Of a stretch of DNA of 57,067 bases, positions 43,676 through 55,039 are shown in pieces. The notes beneath the pieces were generated by a model that worked only from the letters and a program-made list of their open reading frames with translations, did no database searches and was not told the DNA's origin. Numbering within the stretch: position 1 is the stretch's first letter; each line of letters opens with the position of its first letter. The DNA is taken from contig NZ_BJCC01000037.1 in assembly GCF_004309355.1 (NCBI RefSeq), forward strand, positions 1 through 57,067, in the 5' to 3' direction. The position numbers were made by a program, and so were the translations under genes. This stretch comes from Enterococcus florum (GTDB taxonomy: Bacteria; Bacillota; Bacilli; Lactobacillales; Enterococcaceae).

Positions 43676-43858
43676 GAAAATCATCCTTGTTCTCAATTTG
43701 TTTCAGTCTAGCATATCTGGTAAAAAACGCAACCTGAGCGCTTACAATTTGTCATTCTCTTAATCAGCGATCAAATTCGTTTTTTTTTTGGCTAAATTTT
43801 TAATTTTTTTCTGCTATAGTAAAAGAGAAGAATCATAAAAAGTGGAAGAAGGAAGAAA

Positions 43859-45061
43859 ATGAAGGTAAATTGGCGAAGGAATTTGTTTGTTTCTTGGATC
43901 GGGTGTTTTTTTACCGGAGCAAGTTTTAGTTTGGTCATGCCTTTTTTGCCAGTCTATATTGAACAGTTAGGAACGCCGGCTTCTCAAGTCGAAATGTTTG
44001 CGGGGTTAGCGATCTCAGTCACTGCTTTTGCAGCGGCGATTGTTTCTCCGATTTGGGGAAATCTTGCGGACCGTAAAGGGCGCAAATTGATGATGATCCG
44101 CGCAGCAGCTGGGATGACTTTTTCAATGGGCTCATTGGCGTTCGTGCCAAATGTATACTGGTTGCTGATTATGCGTTTTATGACCGGTGTTTTATCAGGG
44201 TATATCCCTAATGCGACAGCGATGATTGCTTCCCAAGCTCCTAGAGAGAAAAGCGGCTGGGCTCTGGGAACCTTGTCCACCGGGGCAGTAGCCGGAAATT
44301 TGATCGGACCATCCATAGGTGGAATATTGGCGCAATGGTTTGGGCTGGAGAATGTATTCATTATTACAGGATTCATATTGTTGATATGTACAATATTGAC
44401 AGTTGCCATGGTGCAAGAGTCATTTGTTCCAATTGAAAAGAAGAACATGTTAAGCATGCGCGAGTTGACGAAAAAAATCGATCATATGTCTGTCTTGGTC
44501 GGTCTATTTGTCAGCACGTTGATTTTGCAGGTAGGGATTACTAGTATCAGTCCAATTTTAACCTTATATGTTCGTGAATTGAACAAAAACAGCAGCAATA
44601 CTTTACTGGTCAGCGGTTTTATTGTTTCTGCGGCTGGGATATCTGCGATCGTCTCTTCTCCAACCCTGGGGAAGATTGGGGATCGGATTGGCAATCATAA
44701 GGTTTTGTTAGCTGGTCTGTTTTTTGCTTTCCTCTGTTTTTTACCGATGGCATTTGTAAAAACACCTTTGCAGTTGGGAATCTTGCGTTTCTTTTTAGGC
44801 TTTTCGACAGGCGCACTTATGCCATCGATTAATACCTTGATTGGAAAAATCAGTCCTAAAGAAGGGGTCAGCCGGATTTACAGCTATAATCAGATGTTTA
44901 ACAATTTCGGGCAGGTCTTAGGTCCGATGATTGGTTCGACCGTGGCTCATTCCTTGGGGTACTCAGCGGTCTTTTTAGTAACCAGTGTTTGTGTACTGGG
45001 GAATCTTGGGTTAAGTCTGTTCAATTTTAAGGATCTGCTAAGGAACAAGACAAAAATATAA
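43859..45061 (+). CDS. MFS multidrug efflux transporter (PmrA/MdtG/NorA-like)
   Basis: 400 residues with 12 TM segments. The motif A loop between TM2 and TM3 is GNLADRKGRKLMM, and the antiporter motif C-like TM5 is GTLSTGAVAGNLIGPSIGGI. A second-half motif A is LGKIGDRIGNHKV. This fits the drug:proton antiporter-1 group to which enterococcal EmeA, NorA and pneumococcal PmrA belong; which drug, if any, cannot be told. Its weak GGAAGAAGGAAGA ribosome binding site precedes the ATG. It is a single gene with a shared terminator downstream. Confidence 0.85.
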   Translation: MKVNWRRNLFVSWIGCFFTGASFSLVMPFLPVYIEQLGTPASQVEMFAGLAISVTAFAAAIVSPIWGNLADRKGRKLMMIRAAAGMTFSMGSLAFVPNVYWLLIMRFMTGVLSGYIPNATAMIASQAPREKSGWALGTLSTGAVAGNLIGPSIGGILAQWFGLENVFIITGFILLICTILTVAMVQESFVPIEKKNMLSMRELTKKIDHMSVLVGLFVSTLILQVGITSISPILTLYVRELNKNSSNTLLVSGFIVSAAGISAIVSSPTLGKIGDRIGNHKVLLAGLFFAFLCFLPMAFVKTPLQLGILRFFLGFSTGALMPSINTLIGKISPKEGVSRIYSYNQMFNNFGQVLGPMIGSTVAHSLGYSAVFLVTSVCVLGNLGLSLFNFKDLLRNKTKI

Positions 45062-45076
45062 TGAGTTTGAATTAAA

Positions 45077-45111
45077 CAAAAAACCAGTTACAATAAAGTA
45101 ACTGGTTTTTA
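45077..45111. terminator. Bidirectional terminator
   Basis: AAAAACCAGTTAC/GTAACTGGTTTTT with a 6-nt loop between convergent genes. Confidence 0.8.
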
Positions 45112-45306
45112 TTAATGCATTGTTTTTTTGGAGGTCTCTTGTTTTGATCGTACAAAGGTGGAAATTAAGATCGTGAGCAGCCCCATCGCTAGTGAAATGA
45201 TCGTCGACAGTTGAAAATCGTATACCCCGCCTTGCAATGCGCCGCCGAGATAGCAAACGGCTTGTCCGATCGCGAAGGCCCAGAAGAAAGTAACAATATA
45301 TTTCAT
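45112..45306 (-). CDS. DUF2929-family small membrane protein (YjzD-like)
   Basis: 64 residues with two TM helices: MKYIVTFFWAFAIGQAVCYL, then LSTIISLAMGLLTILISTF, with a basic tail. This matches the DUF2929/YjzD layout of Firmicutes, whose function is unknown. ATG 45306 follows GAGGTG by 6 nt; the upstream in-frame ATG at 45315 would overlap it. It is divergent from dnaE. Confidence 0.72.
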   Translation of the reverse strand: MKYIVTFFWAFAIGQAVCYLGGALQGGVYDFQLSTIISLAMGLLTILISTFVRSKQETSKKTMH

Positions 45307-45411
45307 CAAGAACACCTCTTTTCATGTCAAATTCTAGGTTTAGTTTAGCATTTTTTTCTAAAATGTAAAGAAAAGACCTAGTGAAAAGAGTTGATTTCAT
45401 AGGAGGAACTC

Positions 45412-48400
45412 ATGAAATTCCCACAGTTATATACCAAGACATCTTACTCCTTGTTAAAAAGTACTTTAACTATTGAAGAATATGTTAGACAAGCTCAGGA
45501 AAGAGGCTATCAGTTCGTAGCCATCACGGATGAACATGTTTTATATGGAGCCGTTGAATTTTATCAAACATGTAAAAAATATGGACTCAATCCAATCATC
45601 GGAATGGAGCTGGATTACGAATCAAAAGTTGCAGAGGAAGCAGCGGTCTTGTTATATGCCAAAAATTATGAAGGCTATCAGGAATTGATGCGTTTGTCGT
45701 CAAAACGCATGATAGATGAACAACGCTGTTCAATTAAAGAGTATCAAATCAATAGTACGCATCTAGCTATGGTACTGCCTGCTTCTCCAGATGACTCAGC
45801 AGAGTCAATGGTTCAAAAGGTCAAAGAGATGAAACAGGTTGGTCCTGTATACGTCGCATGTTCACCCGAACGTGAACATCTTAGCAGACAGCTTGAGCAG
45901 CAGAATGTCTCGTTATTAGCTTTGCATCAGGTTCAATATCTTCAAGCAGCAGACGCTTTTGTGATCGAAGTTATGGAGCATATCCAAGAGGGAAGTCAAA
46001 TCGGAAGAGAAGAACTTGTAGCGAAGCAAGGGGCGCTTTATTTGGCCCCCGAGGAAGAACAGCAGCGCTGGTTCCAAGACAACCGATACACCCGAGCATT
46101 GGAAAATGCTGAAAGATTAGCGATGGATTGCCAATTCGAATTACCATTACACCAAAAACTTTTGCCGCATTATCCAGTTGAAGGAGGGGATTCTGCTCAA
46201 CAGCACCTCGAAAAATTGTGTTGGCAGAAGCTTTCAGAACGCGTTTCGACGGTGACTCAAGTATACAAAGATCGTTTGACTAAAGAGTTATCGATCATTC
46301 ATCGGATGGGCTTCGACGATTATTTTTTGATCGTTTGGGATGTGATGGATTATGCACATAGAAACAAAATCGTGACTGGTGCCGGTCGGGGCTCCGCAGC
46401 GGGCTCATTGGTTGCCTACGTTTTAGCAATCACCGATGTTGATCCAATCGAGTATGAACTGCTTTTTGAACGATTTTTAAATCCTGAGCGCAACAACATG
46501 CCTGATATTGATTTGGATATCCCTGACAATCGGCGAAATGAAATCCTTCACTATGTCAAAGAAAAATATGGGCGTTTTCACGTTGCTCAAATAGCCACTT
46601 TTGGCACGATGGCAGCAAAAATGGTTTTGCGAGATGTAGGTCGTGTTTTTGGGTTATCACAAAGTGAGGCCAATCGCTGGTCAAAGGCGATCCCCAACCG
46701 ATTAAAAATTACGTTGAAAGAAGCCTTTGAAACGTCTGAATCATTAAGGCAGTTAGTTCATACAAATCCGCGAAGTCAATTATTGTTTGATACGGCATTG
46801 ATTTTGGAAGGACTGCCGCGTCATGTATCTACCCACGCGGCTGGGGTCGTTATTAGCGACCAAGAACTGATCTCAATTGTGCCTCTTCAAAATGGCTCCG
46901 AAGATATTTTGTTGACTCAGTTTACCATGAATGCAGTAGAGACCATTGGATTGTTGAAAATGGATTTTTTAGGCTTGCGTAATTTGTCGATCATTGACAA
47001 GACGCTGAAAAATATTCAGCGAGTGACAGGAGAACGATTGGACTTAAAACAGATATCACTGAACGATCCGCAAACGCTTGCGCTTTTCCAGCGTGGCGAA
47101 ACCACAGGTGTATTTCAATTTGAATCAGCGGGCATTCGAAATGTACTTAGAAAATTGGGACCGACTTCTATTGAAGATATCGCGGCAGTAAATGCTCTAT
47201 ATCGTCCAGGGCCCATGCAGAATATCGATCACTTTATTGCTCGAAAAAAAGGGAAAGAGCCTATCAATTACCCAGAGACAGCTCTGCAGCCCATATTAGA
47301 AAATACTTACGGCATTATCGTGTATCAGGAGCAGATCATGCAGGTTGCTGCTAAGATGGCTGGTTTCAGTTTAGGGCAAGCAGATATTTTAAGACGTGCG
47401 ATCAGTAAGAAGAAAAAGGAAGTGCTTGATCAAGAACGAAATCATTTTGTCTCTGGTGCTTTGGAGCAAGGATACTCTAAAGAAAGCGCCAATCGTGTGT
47501 ATGATTACATCGAACGCTTTGCCAATTATGGATTCAACCGTTCCCATGCATTTGCCTATTCATTTGTAGGGTACCAAATGGCTTATTTAAAGGTTCATTA
47601 TCCTGGACCGTTCTACACAGCATTGCTTCAATCTGTGCGAAATGATCCTAAAAAAATGCGCGAGTACATCGCAGAGGCAAAAAAAGTTGGTGTCAGATTG
47701 CTGGCTCCGGATATCAACAAAAGCAGTTACAGTTTTACTTTGATTAAAGAGAATTTGATTCGATTTGGGTTAGATGCCATTAAGGGAATCCGCAGAGATT
47801 TCGTTGCGGAGATTCTTTCCCAGCGATCTGTTGAAGGCCCTTATACATCGCTTGACAACTTTTTACTGCGAATAGAACCTCGCTGGCTAAAAGAGGAATA
47901 TGTAGAACCATTGATTCTAGTGGGGGCTTTCGACCACTTGGACGCCAATAGACATAAATTGCAGGACGGTTTGGAGGGGAAAATCCAAAATGTGCTGTAC
48001 AGTGGTGGAAGCATATCCTTACTAGATGTGATGAGTTTGAAGGAACAAGAGATCACAGACTATACGTTGGCAGAACGCTTGGATCATGAAGAACGTTATC
48101 TGGGTTTGTATGTGTCGGGACATCCGACTGAGAGCTTTCCAGCACTGTTAAAAACTAAAGGTGTTCGTGCCATTAGTGAAGTTGTTGTCGGCGAGAATGT
48201 CCAAATCCTTTTTTACTTAAAGGAGCTGCGAGAGATTCGCACAAAAAAAGGGGAGCAAATGGCCTTTTTGACGGGCAATGATCAAAGCGGCGAGATATCA
48301 TTGACGGTGTTCCCTCAATTGTATCGCCGTAAACGAGACGAGTTGATCTTGGACAAGGTCTATTTGGTGAAAGGAAAGGTCGAACGAAGCCGCTATGATC

Positions 48401-48696
48401 AAACGCTTCAGTTATTAGTAGAAGAAATCGAATCAGCAGATGCAGCTGAAGAAGCATTGGCATCGGAAAAAGAAACACTGTATTTAAGAGTCAGCACGCA
48501 GCTTGACAGCAAGGAATTGCACATGCAGATCGCAGAACGTCTGCGAAGATCTCCAGGGAATGTGCCTGTGGTGATTTATTTTGAAAAGGACCGTCGAAAA
48601 ATTGTGTTGGATAAGGACCTTTGGATAGGGATTAATGAGGAATTGTTAGCGGATTTACGTGACATAATAGGTGATACAAACCTCGTAATACGATGA
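45412..48696 (+). CDS. dnaE: DNA polymerase III subunit alpha (DnaE)
   Basis: 1094 residues. An N-terminal PHP domain (about 1-200) is followed by the C-family polymerase. Catalytic aspartates D365, D367 and D369 lie in MPDIDLDIPDNRR, with GAGRGSAAGSLVAYVL just before. Fingers, the beta-binding region and an OB fold (about 920-1010, LREIRTKKGEQMAFL) complete it. The PHP metal site is degenerate: where HxH is usual, the sequence reads LYTKTSYSLL, as in other Firmicute DnaE proteins that lack PHP nuclease activity. In these bacteria DnaE extends RNA primers before PolC takes over. AGGAGGA precedes the ATG. Confidence 0.94.
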   Translation: MKFPQLYTKTSYSLLKSTLTIEEYVRQAQERGYQFVAITDEHVLYGAVEFYQTCKKYGLNPIIGMELDYESKVAEEAAVLLYAKNYEGYQELMRLSSKRMIDEQRCSIKEYQINSTHLAMVLPASPDDSAESMVQKVKEMKQVGPVYVACSPEREHLSRQLEQQNVSLLALHQVQYLQAADAFVIEVMEHIQEGSQIGREELVAKQGALYLAPEEEQQRWFQDNRYTRALENAERLAMDCQFELPLHQKLLPHYPVEGGDSAQQHLEKLCWQKLSERVSTVTQVYKDRLTKELSIIHRMGFDDYFLIVWDVMDYAHRNKIVTGAGRGSAAGSLVAYVLAITDVDPIEYELLFERFLNPERNNMPDIDLDIPDNRRNEILHYVKEKYGRFHVAQIATFGTMAAKMVLRDVGRVFGLSQSEANRWSKAIPNRLKITLKEAFETSESLRQLVHTNPRSQLLFDTALILEGLPRHVSTHAAGVVISDQELISIVPLQNGSEDILLTQFTMNAVETIGLLKMDFLGLRNLSIIDKTLKNIQRVTGERLDLKQISLNDPQTLALFQRGETTGVFQFESAGIRNVLRKLGPTSIEDIAAVNALYRPGPMQNIDHFIARKKGKEPINYPETALQPILENTYGIIVYQEQIMQVAAKMAGFSLGQADILRRAISKKKKEVLDQERNHFVSGALEQGYSKESANRVYDYIERFANYGFNRSHAFAYSFVGYQMAYLKVHYPGPFYTALLQSVRNDPKKMREYIAEAKKVGVRLLAPDINKSSYSFTLIKENLIRFGLDAIKGIRRDFVAEILSQRSVEGPYTSLDNFLLRIEPRWLKEEYVEPLILVGAFDHLDANRHKLQDGLEGKIQNVLYSGGSISLLDVMSLKEQEITDYTLAERLDHEERYLGLYVSGHPTESFPALLKTKGVRAISEVVVGENVQILFYLKELREIRTKKGEQMAFLTGNDQSGEISLTVFPQLYRRKRDELILDKVYLVKGKVERSRYDQTLQLLVEEIESADAAEEALASEKETLYLRVSTQLDSKELHMQIAERLRRSPGNVPVVIYFEKDRRKIVLDKDLWIGINEELLADLRDIIGDTNLVIR

Positions 48697-48826
48697 TTTC
48701 TTGCAACTTTCAAAACTTTTTTCAAGTGATTGTTGATTTCCTATAGTTTTTCTAAGACTTTTCGTTTTTTTGATGGTAGAATGTACCATGAATTGAGAAC
48801 AATGCTTGATTGAAATAATTTTTTGA

Positions 48827-49798
<972 letters not shown>

Positions 49799-49845
49799 TA
49801 TCAGTGCATTAAAATAATAAAAGCAAAGAATAGGAGCGTTTTGTA

Positions 49846-51630
49846 ATGAAAAAAACAAAAATCGTTAGTACATTAGGACCAGCAAGTAATACATTGGAAA
49901 TTATTTCTCAATTGATTGAGTCTGGTGCGAATGTCTTTCGTTTTAACTTCTCTCACGGGGATCATGAAGAACAATTAGGTCGTATGACGATGGTTCGTGA
50001 AGCTGTGAAGAAAACTGGTAAAGACGTCGGTATTCTTTTAGATACAAAAGGTGCGGAGATCCGTACAACAGTACAAGATACTACTGATGCTGATTTTGGT
50101 CGTGCAGGCTACATCCAATTTAACGTTGGAGACCAAACTCGTATCTCGATGGACCCTGAATACAAAGGCTCTAAAGAAAAAATTGCAGTAACCTACCCTG
50201 GATTGTTTGATGACGTACATGTAGGCGGCCACATTCTTTTTGATGATGGACTGATCGACATGGAAATCGTTGATAAAGACGAAGCAGCACGTGAACTAGT
50301 TGTTGTCGTTAAAAATGCTGGTATGCTTGGCTCTCGTAAAGGTGTCAATGCACCAGGTGTTTCTATCAGCTTGCCTGGTATTACTGAAAAAGATGCAGAG
50401 GATATTCGCTTTGGTTTAGACAATGATATTGACTTTATTGCAGCAAGTTTTGTTCGTAAAGCACAAGACGTATTGGACATTCGTGAAATCTTAGAAGAAA
50501 AAGAAATGACCCATGTACAAATCTTTTCTAAGATCGAATCACAAGAAGGAATTGACAATATCGATGAAATCCTAAAAGTTTCTGACGGCATCATGGTTGC
50601 TCGTGGAGACATGGGTGTGGAAATACCTGCTGAAGAAGTTCCAATGGTCCAAAAATCGATCATCAGAAAATGTAACGCCGCTGGGAAAGCTGTAATTACT
50701 GCAACCCAAATGTTGGAATCAATGCAAAGCAATCCTCGTCCAACACGGGCGGAAGCTTCTGACGTTGCCAATGCAGTGTTTGACGGAACAGATGCAACAA
50801 TGCTTTCTGGTGAATCTGCAAACGGAGACTACCCAGTAGAGGCTGTAGCAACGATGGCTCGTATCGATCAAGAGGCTGAAAAAGCTTTGGCTGAAGGCGG
50901 CACTTTCCAAATCAATGAATTCGATAAAACAGATGTGACTGAAACGATTGGTCTATCTGTTGCCCGTGCAGCTCATAACTTAGGTGTGAAAACAATCGTA
51001 GCAGCAACCGAGTCTGGGTATACGGCTAAAATGATTTCTAAATACCGTCCAGATGCTGATATTTTAGCAGTTACGTTTGATGAACAAACCAAACGCGGGT
51101 TGATGCTTAACTGGGGTGTATATCCAACAGTTGCTGAAAAACCAACTACAACGGATGAAATGTTTGACTTAGCAACGAAAAAAGCCGTTGAACTTGGGTT
51201 CGCCAAAGAAGGCGATCTAATCCTAATCACTGCAGGTGTGCCGGTTGGAGAACGCGGAACGACCAATGTAATGAAAATTCAATTGATTGGTTCGAAACTT
51301 TTGAGTGCTCAAGGTGTTGGTGAAAAAGCAGTTGTTGCTAATGCGGTGATTGCATCATCTGCAGAAGAAGCTGTGAAGAAAGCGAAGGACGGCATGGTAT
51401 TAGTTGTGCCAACAACTGACAAAGAATACATGCCAGCTATCGAGAAAGCTGCTGCCTTGATCGTGGAAGAAGGCGGATTAACTTCTCATGCAGCAGTTGT
51501 CGGTATCGCTCAAGACATTCCAGTAATCGTTGGTGCGAAGGATGCAAGTTCCGTTGTGGTAGATGGTGAATTGATCACTGTTGACCCTCGTCGTGGAATT
51601 GTATACCGCGGAGAAACCACAGCTATCTAA
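49846..51630 (+). CDS. pyk: Pyruvate kinase with C-terminal PEP-utilising-like domain
   Basis: 594 residues, about 115 more than the basic enzyme. The barrel carries KTKIVSTLGPAS, FRFNFSHGDHEEQ and the active-site region IMVARGDMGVEIPAEEVPMV, with TATQMLESM following. The extra C-terminal domain (about 480-590) resembles the PEP-utilising phosphohistidine domain and keeps GGLTSHAAVVG, as in Bacillus pyruvate kinases; its function is not settled. It converts PEP and ADP to pyruvate and ATP. The ribosome binding site is TAGGAGCG. It is the second gene of the pfkA operon and ends in a good terminator. Confidence 0.95.
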   Translation: MKKTKIVSTLGPASNTLEIISQLIESGANVFRFNFSHGDHEEQLGRMTMVREAVKKTGKDVGILLDTKGAEIRTTVQDTTDADFGRAGYIQFNVGDQTRISMDPEYKGSKEKIAVTYPGLFDDVHVGGHILFDDGLIDMEIVDKDEAARELVVVVKNAGMLGSRKGVNAPGVSISLPGITEKDAEDIRFGLDNDIDFIAASFVRKAQDVLDIREILEEKEMTHVQIFSKIESQEGIDNIDEILKVSDGIMVARGDMGVEIPAEEVPMVQKSIIRKCNAAGKAVITATQMLESMQSNPRPTRAEASDVANAVFDGTDATMLSGESANGDYPVEAVATMARIDQEAEKALAEGGTFQINEFDKTDVTETIGLSVARAAHNLGVKTIVAATESGYTAKMISKYRPDADILAVTFDEQTKRGLMLNWGVYPTVAEKPTTTDEMFDLATKKAVELGFAKEGDLILITAGVPVGERGTTNVMKIQLIGSKLLSAQGVGEKAVVANAVIASSAEEAVKKAKDGMVLVVPTTDKEYMPAIEKAAALIVEEGGLTSHAAVVGIAQDIPVIVGAKDASSVVVDGELITVDPRRGIVYRGETTAI

Positions 51631-51639
51631 AGAAAAAAT

Positions 51640-51672
51640 AGACGGGTCGTCGTCTGGCGACTCGTCTTTTTA
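51640..51672 (+). terminator. pfkA-pyk operon terminator
   Basis: AGACGGGTCG/CGACTCGTCT with a T5 tail. Confidence 0.8.
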
Positions 51673-51784
51673 TATGGATCGCCAAAAGGTGAGAGATCAG
51701 ACGGGTCGAATTGGATTTTTCATTGATCTGGCTTATAGAAAGCTCGAATTATCGGGTTTTCTATAAGGTGTCAAGAAAATTTCA

Positions 51785-51813
51785 TTGACAAAGAATTTCC
51801 CCACCTGTATAAT
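51785..51813 (+). promoter_or_regulatory. Consensus sigma-A promoter for yceD-rpmF
   Basis: TTGACA, exactly 17 nt, TATAAT: both hexamers match the consensus fully. It lies 28 nt before the yceD start. Confidence 0.9.
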
Positions 51814-51841
51814 AGCTTTTGTTGCTTAGAGGTGATGAATG

Positions 51842-52393
51842 ATGAAATGGTCAATCGGCGAATTACGTCGGTATAAAGAGGAACCCTTGAATTTTTCTGA
51901 GACGTTTGATTTGAATGACGCATTGACAAAACGAGATTCAAACGTTTTGGCAGTCGCACCAGTCACTGTTTCAGGGATTCTGTCGGTCGGAAAAAATGAA
52001 TACATTTTGCACTATCAGTTGAAGACGACGCTAACTGTCCCTTCTTCTCGTTCACTTGAACCGGTGGAAATCCCTCTTGATCTTTCAGTCGATGAAATAT
52101 TCATGACAAAAGAGCAATGGTCTTCATTGGAAGAAGAACGCGATGATGAGATCTTAGTGTTGGAAAATGACACGATCGACTTGACTGATTCTGTAGAAGA
52201 CAACATTCTATTAGCTATTCCAATGCAAGTGTTAAGCGAGCAGGAGAAGGAAGCCAGTGAGCTGCCGAAGGGCAATGATTGGCAAGTCGTCTCTGAAGAG
52301 GACTACCTTGCACAAAGGGAAAAAGCAGAAACAATTGATCCTCGTCTTGCTAAATTATCGGAACTGCTGAGCAGCGAAGAAGATGACCAGTAA
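51842..52393 (+). CDS. YceD/DUF177-family protein
   Basis: 183 residues, acidic, beginning MKWSIGELRRYKEEPLNFSE. The DUF177 core (about 50-150) includes VTVSGILSVGKNEYILHYQL, and the acidic tail ends LSSEEDDQ. The family is almost always encoded just before rpmF and is linked with 23S rRNA/large-subunit expression; its molecular role is not firmly known. AGAGGTGA is 5-8 nt upstream of the tandem ATGs at 51839 and 51842, and either could be used. It is co-transcribed with rpmF from the consensus promoter. Confidence 0.85.
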   Translation: MKWSIGELRRYKEEPLNFSETFDLNDALTKRDSNVLAVAPVTVSGILSVGKNEYILHYQLKTTLTVPSSRSLEPVEIPLDLSVDEIFMTKEQWSSLEEERDDEILVLENDTIDLTDSVEDNILLAIPMQVLSEQEKEASELPKGNDWQVVSEEDYLAQREKAETIDPRLAKLSELLSSEEDDQ

Positions 52394-52452
52394 GATTGGA
52401 ATAAAATGTATCTCAAGCAGATACTTCATTTTACAAGGAGGTGTAAGAACCG

Positions 52453-52632
52453 ATGGCAGTACCAGCTAGAAAAACATCAAAAGCAAAAAAAGCGAAACGT
52501 CGCACTCATTACAAATTAACCATCAAAGGATTGAACGAATGTCCTAACTGTGGCGAAATGAAGAAGAGCCACCACGTGTGTGCCAACTGTGGCCATTACG
52601 ATGGAAAAGACGTTATGTCTAAAGAAGCATAA
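52453..52632 (+). CDS. rpmF: 50S ribosomal protein L32
   Basis: 59 residues: [20 protein letters not shown] opening, then the zinc ribbon CPNC ... CANC (C30, C33, C43, C46), then [12 protein letters not shown]. The length, the basic N-terminus and the four-cysteine form are those of L32. The retained cysteines indicate the zinc-binding (C+) version. A strong AAGGAGGTG ribosome binding site precedes the ATG. It is the second gene of the yceD-rpmF operon. Confidence 0.95.
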   Translation: MAVPARKTSKAKKAKRRTHYKLTIKGLNECPNCGEMKKSHHVCANCGHYDGKDVMSKEA

Positions 52633-52654
52633 TTACTTTTATTGATAGAAAAGT

Positions 52655-52693
52655 AAAACCTCAAGACTAACCATGGAGTCTTGGGGTTTTTTT
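52655..52693 (+). terminator. rpmF terminator
   Basis: AAAACCTCAAGACT/AGTCTTGGGGTTTT with a T7 run. Confidence 0.82.
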
Positions 52694-52776
52694 CTGTAAA
52701 TCGCACAATTTCTTTTTCATTTTTTCAACCTTGGGCTATAATGAGTAAGATAGCGCAATATTATAGGAGGTATATT

Positions 52777-54198
52777 ATGTCAAAAGCACAATTTGGTGTA
52801 GTAGGAATGGCAGTAATGGGGAAAAACCTAGCCATGAATATCGAAAGTAGAGGATATAAGGTTGCTTTATTCAACCGTACTGGGTCAAAAACACAAGCAG
52901 TGGTTGATGAACATCCGACACGTAATTTCCAACCTACTTTTACGATTGAAGAGTTCGTTACTGCAATTGAAAAGCCTCGTCGTATTATGTTAATGGTGAA
53001 AGCTGGGCCAGCAACTGACGCAACCATTCAGGAATTATTGCCGCACTTAGACAAGGGTGATGTTTTGATTGATGGCGGGAATACATTTTTTGAAGATACC
53101 ATTCGTCGTAACGAAGAATTAGCCAATTCAGGAATCAATTTTATTGGTACAGGTGTTTCTGGCGGAGAAAAGGGTGCTTTAGAAGGTCCTTCCATGATGC
53201 CGGGGGGACAAAAAGAAGCATACGACTTAGTAGCACCTATTTTTGAACAAATTGCAGCCAAAGCGAAAGACGGGGAACCCTGTGTTACTTACATCGGACC
53301 AAACGGGGCAGGTCATTATGTGAAAATGGTCCATAATGGGATCGAATATGGTGACATGCAGCTGATTGCAGAATCCTATGACTTGATGAAGCAATTACTA
53401 GGATTGTCGGTTGAAGAAATGGCTGATGTGTTTGCTGAATGGAACAAAGGAGAACTAGACAGCTATCTGATTGAGATTACAGCTGATATTTTGACCAGAA
53501 AAGATGACGAGGGAACAGATAAACCAATCGTCGACGTCATTTTGGATGCTGCAGGAAACAAAGGAACTGGCAAATGGACTTCGCAAAGCTCTCTTGATTT
53601 AGGAGTACCATTACCGTTGATCACTGAATCTGTTTTTGCTCGTTTCATTTCGGCGTATAAAGATGAACGTTTAGCGGCAAGTAAAGTATTGGCAAAACCT
53701 AAAGAGTTTTCTTATGAAGGCGATAAAAAAGAATTGATCGAAAAAATTCGTGAGGCGCTTTATTTCAGCAAAATTATGAGCTACGCACAAGGCTTTGCTC
53801 AATTGCGTGCTGCTTCTAAGGAACACGATTGGAATCTGCCATTTGGCGATATTGCTAAGATTTGGCGAGCAGGGTGTATCATTCGAGCACAATTTTTACA
53901 AAAGATCACAGATGCTTATGAAAAGGATGAAGACTTAGCGAACTTAATGCTGGATGAGTATTTTCAAGGAATCACTAAAAAGTATCAGCAAGCCGTCCGT
54001 GAAGTAGTGGCAATTGCTGTACAAGCAGGAATTCCTGTGCCAACCTTTTCTTCTGCTATTACGTATTACGATTCGTATCGTGCTGAGCGTTTACCAGCCA
54101 ATTTGATTCAGGCGCAACGAGACTATTTTGGAGCACATACGTATCAACGCTTAGATAAAGAAGGCATTTATCATTACAGTTGGTATTACGAAGAATAA
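52777..54198 (+). CDS. gnd: 6-phosphogluconate dehydrogenase (decarboxylating)
   Basis: 473 residues. The NADP-binding fold begins [20 protein letters not shown] (note AVMG instead of GLxVMG), then LFNRTGSK. The substrate/catalytic blocks are [20 protein letters not shown] and [20 protein letters not shown] with the catalytic Lys and Glu. The C-terminal helical part includes [20 protein letters not shown]. It forms ribulose-5-phosphate, CO2 and NADPH. The start at 52777 has AGGAGG; an in-frame extension to 52681 crosses the rpmF terminator and is rejected. TATAAT at 52737-52742 is the likely -10. Confidence 0.95.
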   Translation: MSKAQFGVVGMAVMGKNLAMNIESRGYKVALFNRTGSKTQAVVDEHPTRNFQPTFTIEEFVTAIEKPRRIMLMVKAGPATDATIQELLPHLDKGDVLIDGGNTFFEDTIRRNEELANSGINFIGTGVSGGEKGALEGPSMMPGGQKEAYDLVAPIFEQIAAKAKDGEPCVTYIGPNGAGHYVKMVHNGIEYGDMQLIAESYDLMKQLLGLSVEEMADVFAEWNKGELDSYLIEITADILTRKDDEGTDKPIVDVILDAAGNKGTGKWTSQSSLDLGVPLPLITESVFARFISAYKDERLAASKVLAKPKEFSYEGDKKELIEKIREALYFSKIMSYAQGFAQLRAASKEHDWNLPFGDIAKIWRAGCIIRAQFLQKITDAYEKDEDLANLMLDEYFQGITKKYQQAVREVVAIAVQAGIPVPTFSSAITYYDSYRAERLPANLIQAQRDYFGAHTYQRLDKEGIYHYSWYYEE

Positions 54199-54207
54199 AA
54201 AGTCATT

Positions 54208-54255
54208 AAAAAACTAGGGAATTCTCATTAGATTAAGGTTCCCTAGTTTTTTTAT
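54208..54255 (+). terminator. gnd terminator
   Basis: AAAAACTAGGGAA/TTCCCTAGTTTTT with a T7 tail. Confidence 0.8.
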
Positions 54256-54352
54256 TTGAAGATTCGTGATAAAATGGCTATAGCCTTTTAAAAGGTTTAG
54301 ACCTATGATGATAGTGCCTTAATCAAGACCAATCCGGAAAGGAAATTTGAGA

Positions 54353-55039
54353 ATGAGTAATATTCTGATCATTGAAGATGAGAAAAATCTAGCTCGGTTT
54401 GTTGAGTTAGAGTTAAAACACGAAGGTTATGAGACAGAAGTTCATTATAATGGACGTACAGGTTTGGAAGCTGCATTAGAAAATGACTGGGATGCCATTT
54501 TGCTTGATTTGATGCTGCCTGAGCTTAACGGTTTGGAAGTGTGCAGACGTGTCAGACAAGTGAAGAACACGCCGATCATTATGATGACTGCTAGAGACTC
54601 TGTGATCGACCGTGTATCGGGACTTGATCATGGAGCAGATGATTATATTGTAAAACCTTTTGCTATCGAAGAGTTGTTAGCGCGTTTGCGTGCTTTGCTT
54701 CGCCGAATCGATATTGAAGGAGATAAAAATGTAGCAAAACAAACGACGATCACTTACCGTGATTTGACGATTGAAAAGGAAAATCGGGTAGTTCGTCGCG
54801 GAAGTGAGATTATTGAATTAACAAAGCGTGAATACGAATTATTACTGACATTAATGGAAAATGTGAATGTCGTATTAGCTCGTGACGTCCTTTTAAACAA
54901 AGTTTGGGGCTATGAGACAGAAGTTGAAACCAATGTAGTCGATGTGTATATCCGTTATCTGCGTAATAAAATCGATGTACCTGGTGAAGACAGCTATATC
55001 CAAACGGTTCGCGGAACGGGCTACGTTATGCGGTCATGA
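54353..55039 (+). CDS. etaR: OmpR-family response regulator (LisR/CovR/EtaR type)
   Basis: 228 residues. The receiver domain begins [20 protein letters not shown], with phosphorylation site D52 in [11 protein letters not shown] and Lys in [12 protein letters not shown]. The winged-helix domain ends [14 protein letters not shown]. The sequence is closely like Listeria LisR and streptococcal CovR; in E. faecalis the orthologue beside gnd is EtaR, tied to stress and virulence. ATG 54353 is chosen, 9 nt after AAGGA; the TTG at 54347 is too close. Its stop overlaps the etaS start (ATGA). Confidence 0.9.
   Translation: MSNILIIEDEKNLARFVELELKHEGYETEVHYNGRTGLEAALENDWDAILLDLMLPELNGLEVCRRVRQVKNTPIIMMTARDSVIDRVSGLDHGADDYIVKPFAIEELLARLRALLRRIDIEGDKNVAKQTTITYRDLTIEKENRVVRRGSEIIELTKREYELLLTLMENVNVVLARDVLLNKVWGYETEVETNVVDVYIRYLRNKIDVPGEDSYIQTVRGTGYVMRS

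Noticed and set aside
52681-52776. 32-residue N-terminal extension of Gnd
   Set aside because: It begins inside the rpmF terminator and crosses the gnd -10; the ATG at 52777 has AGGAGG.
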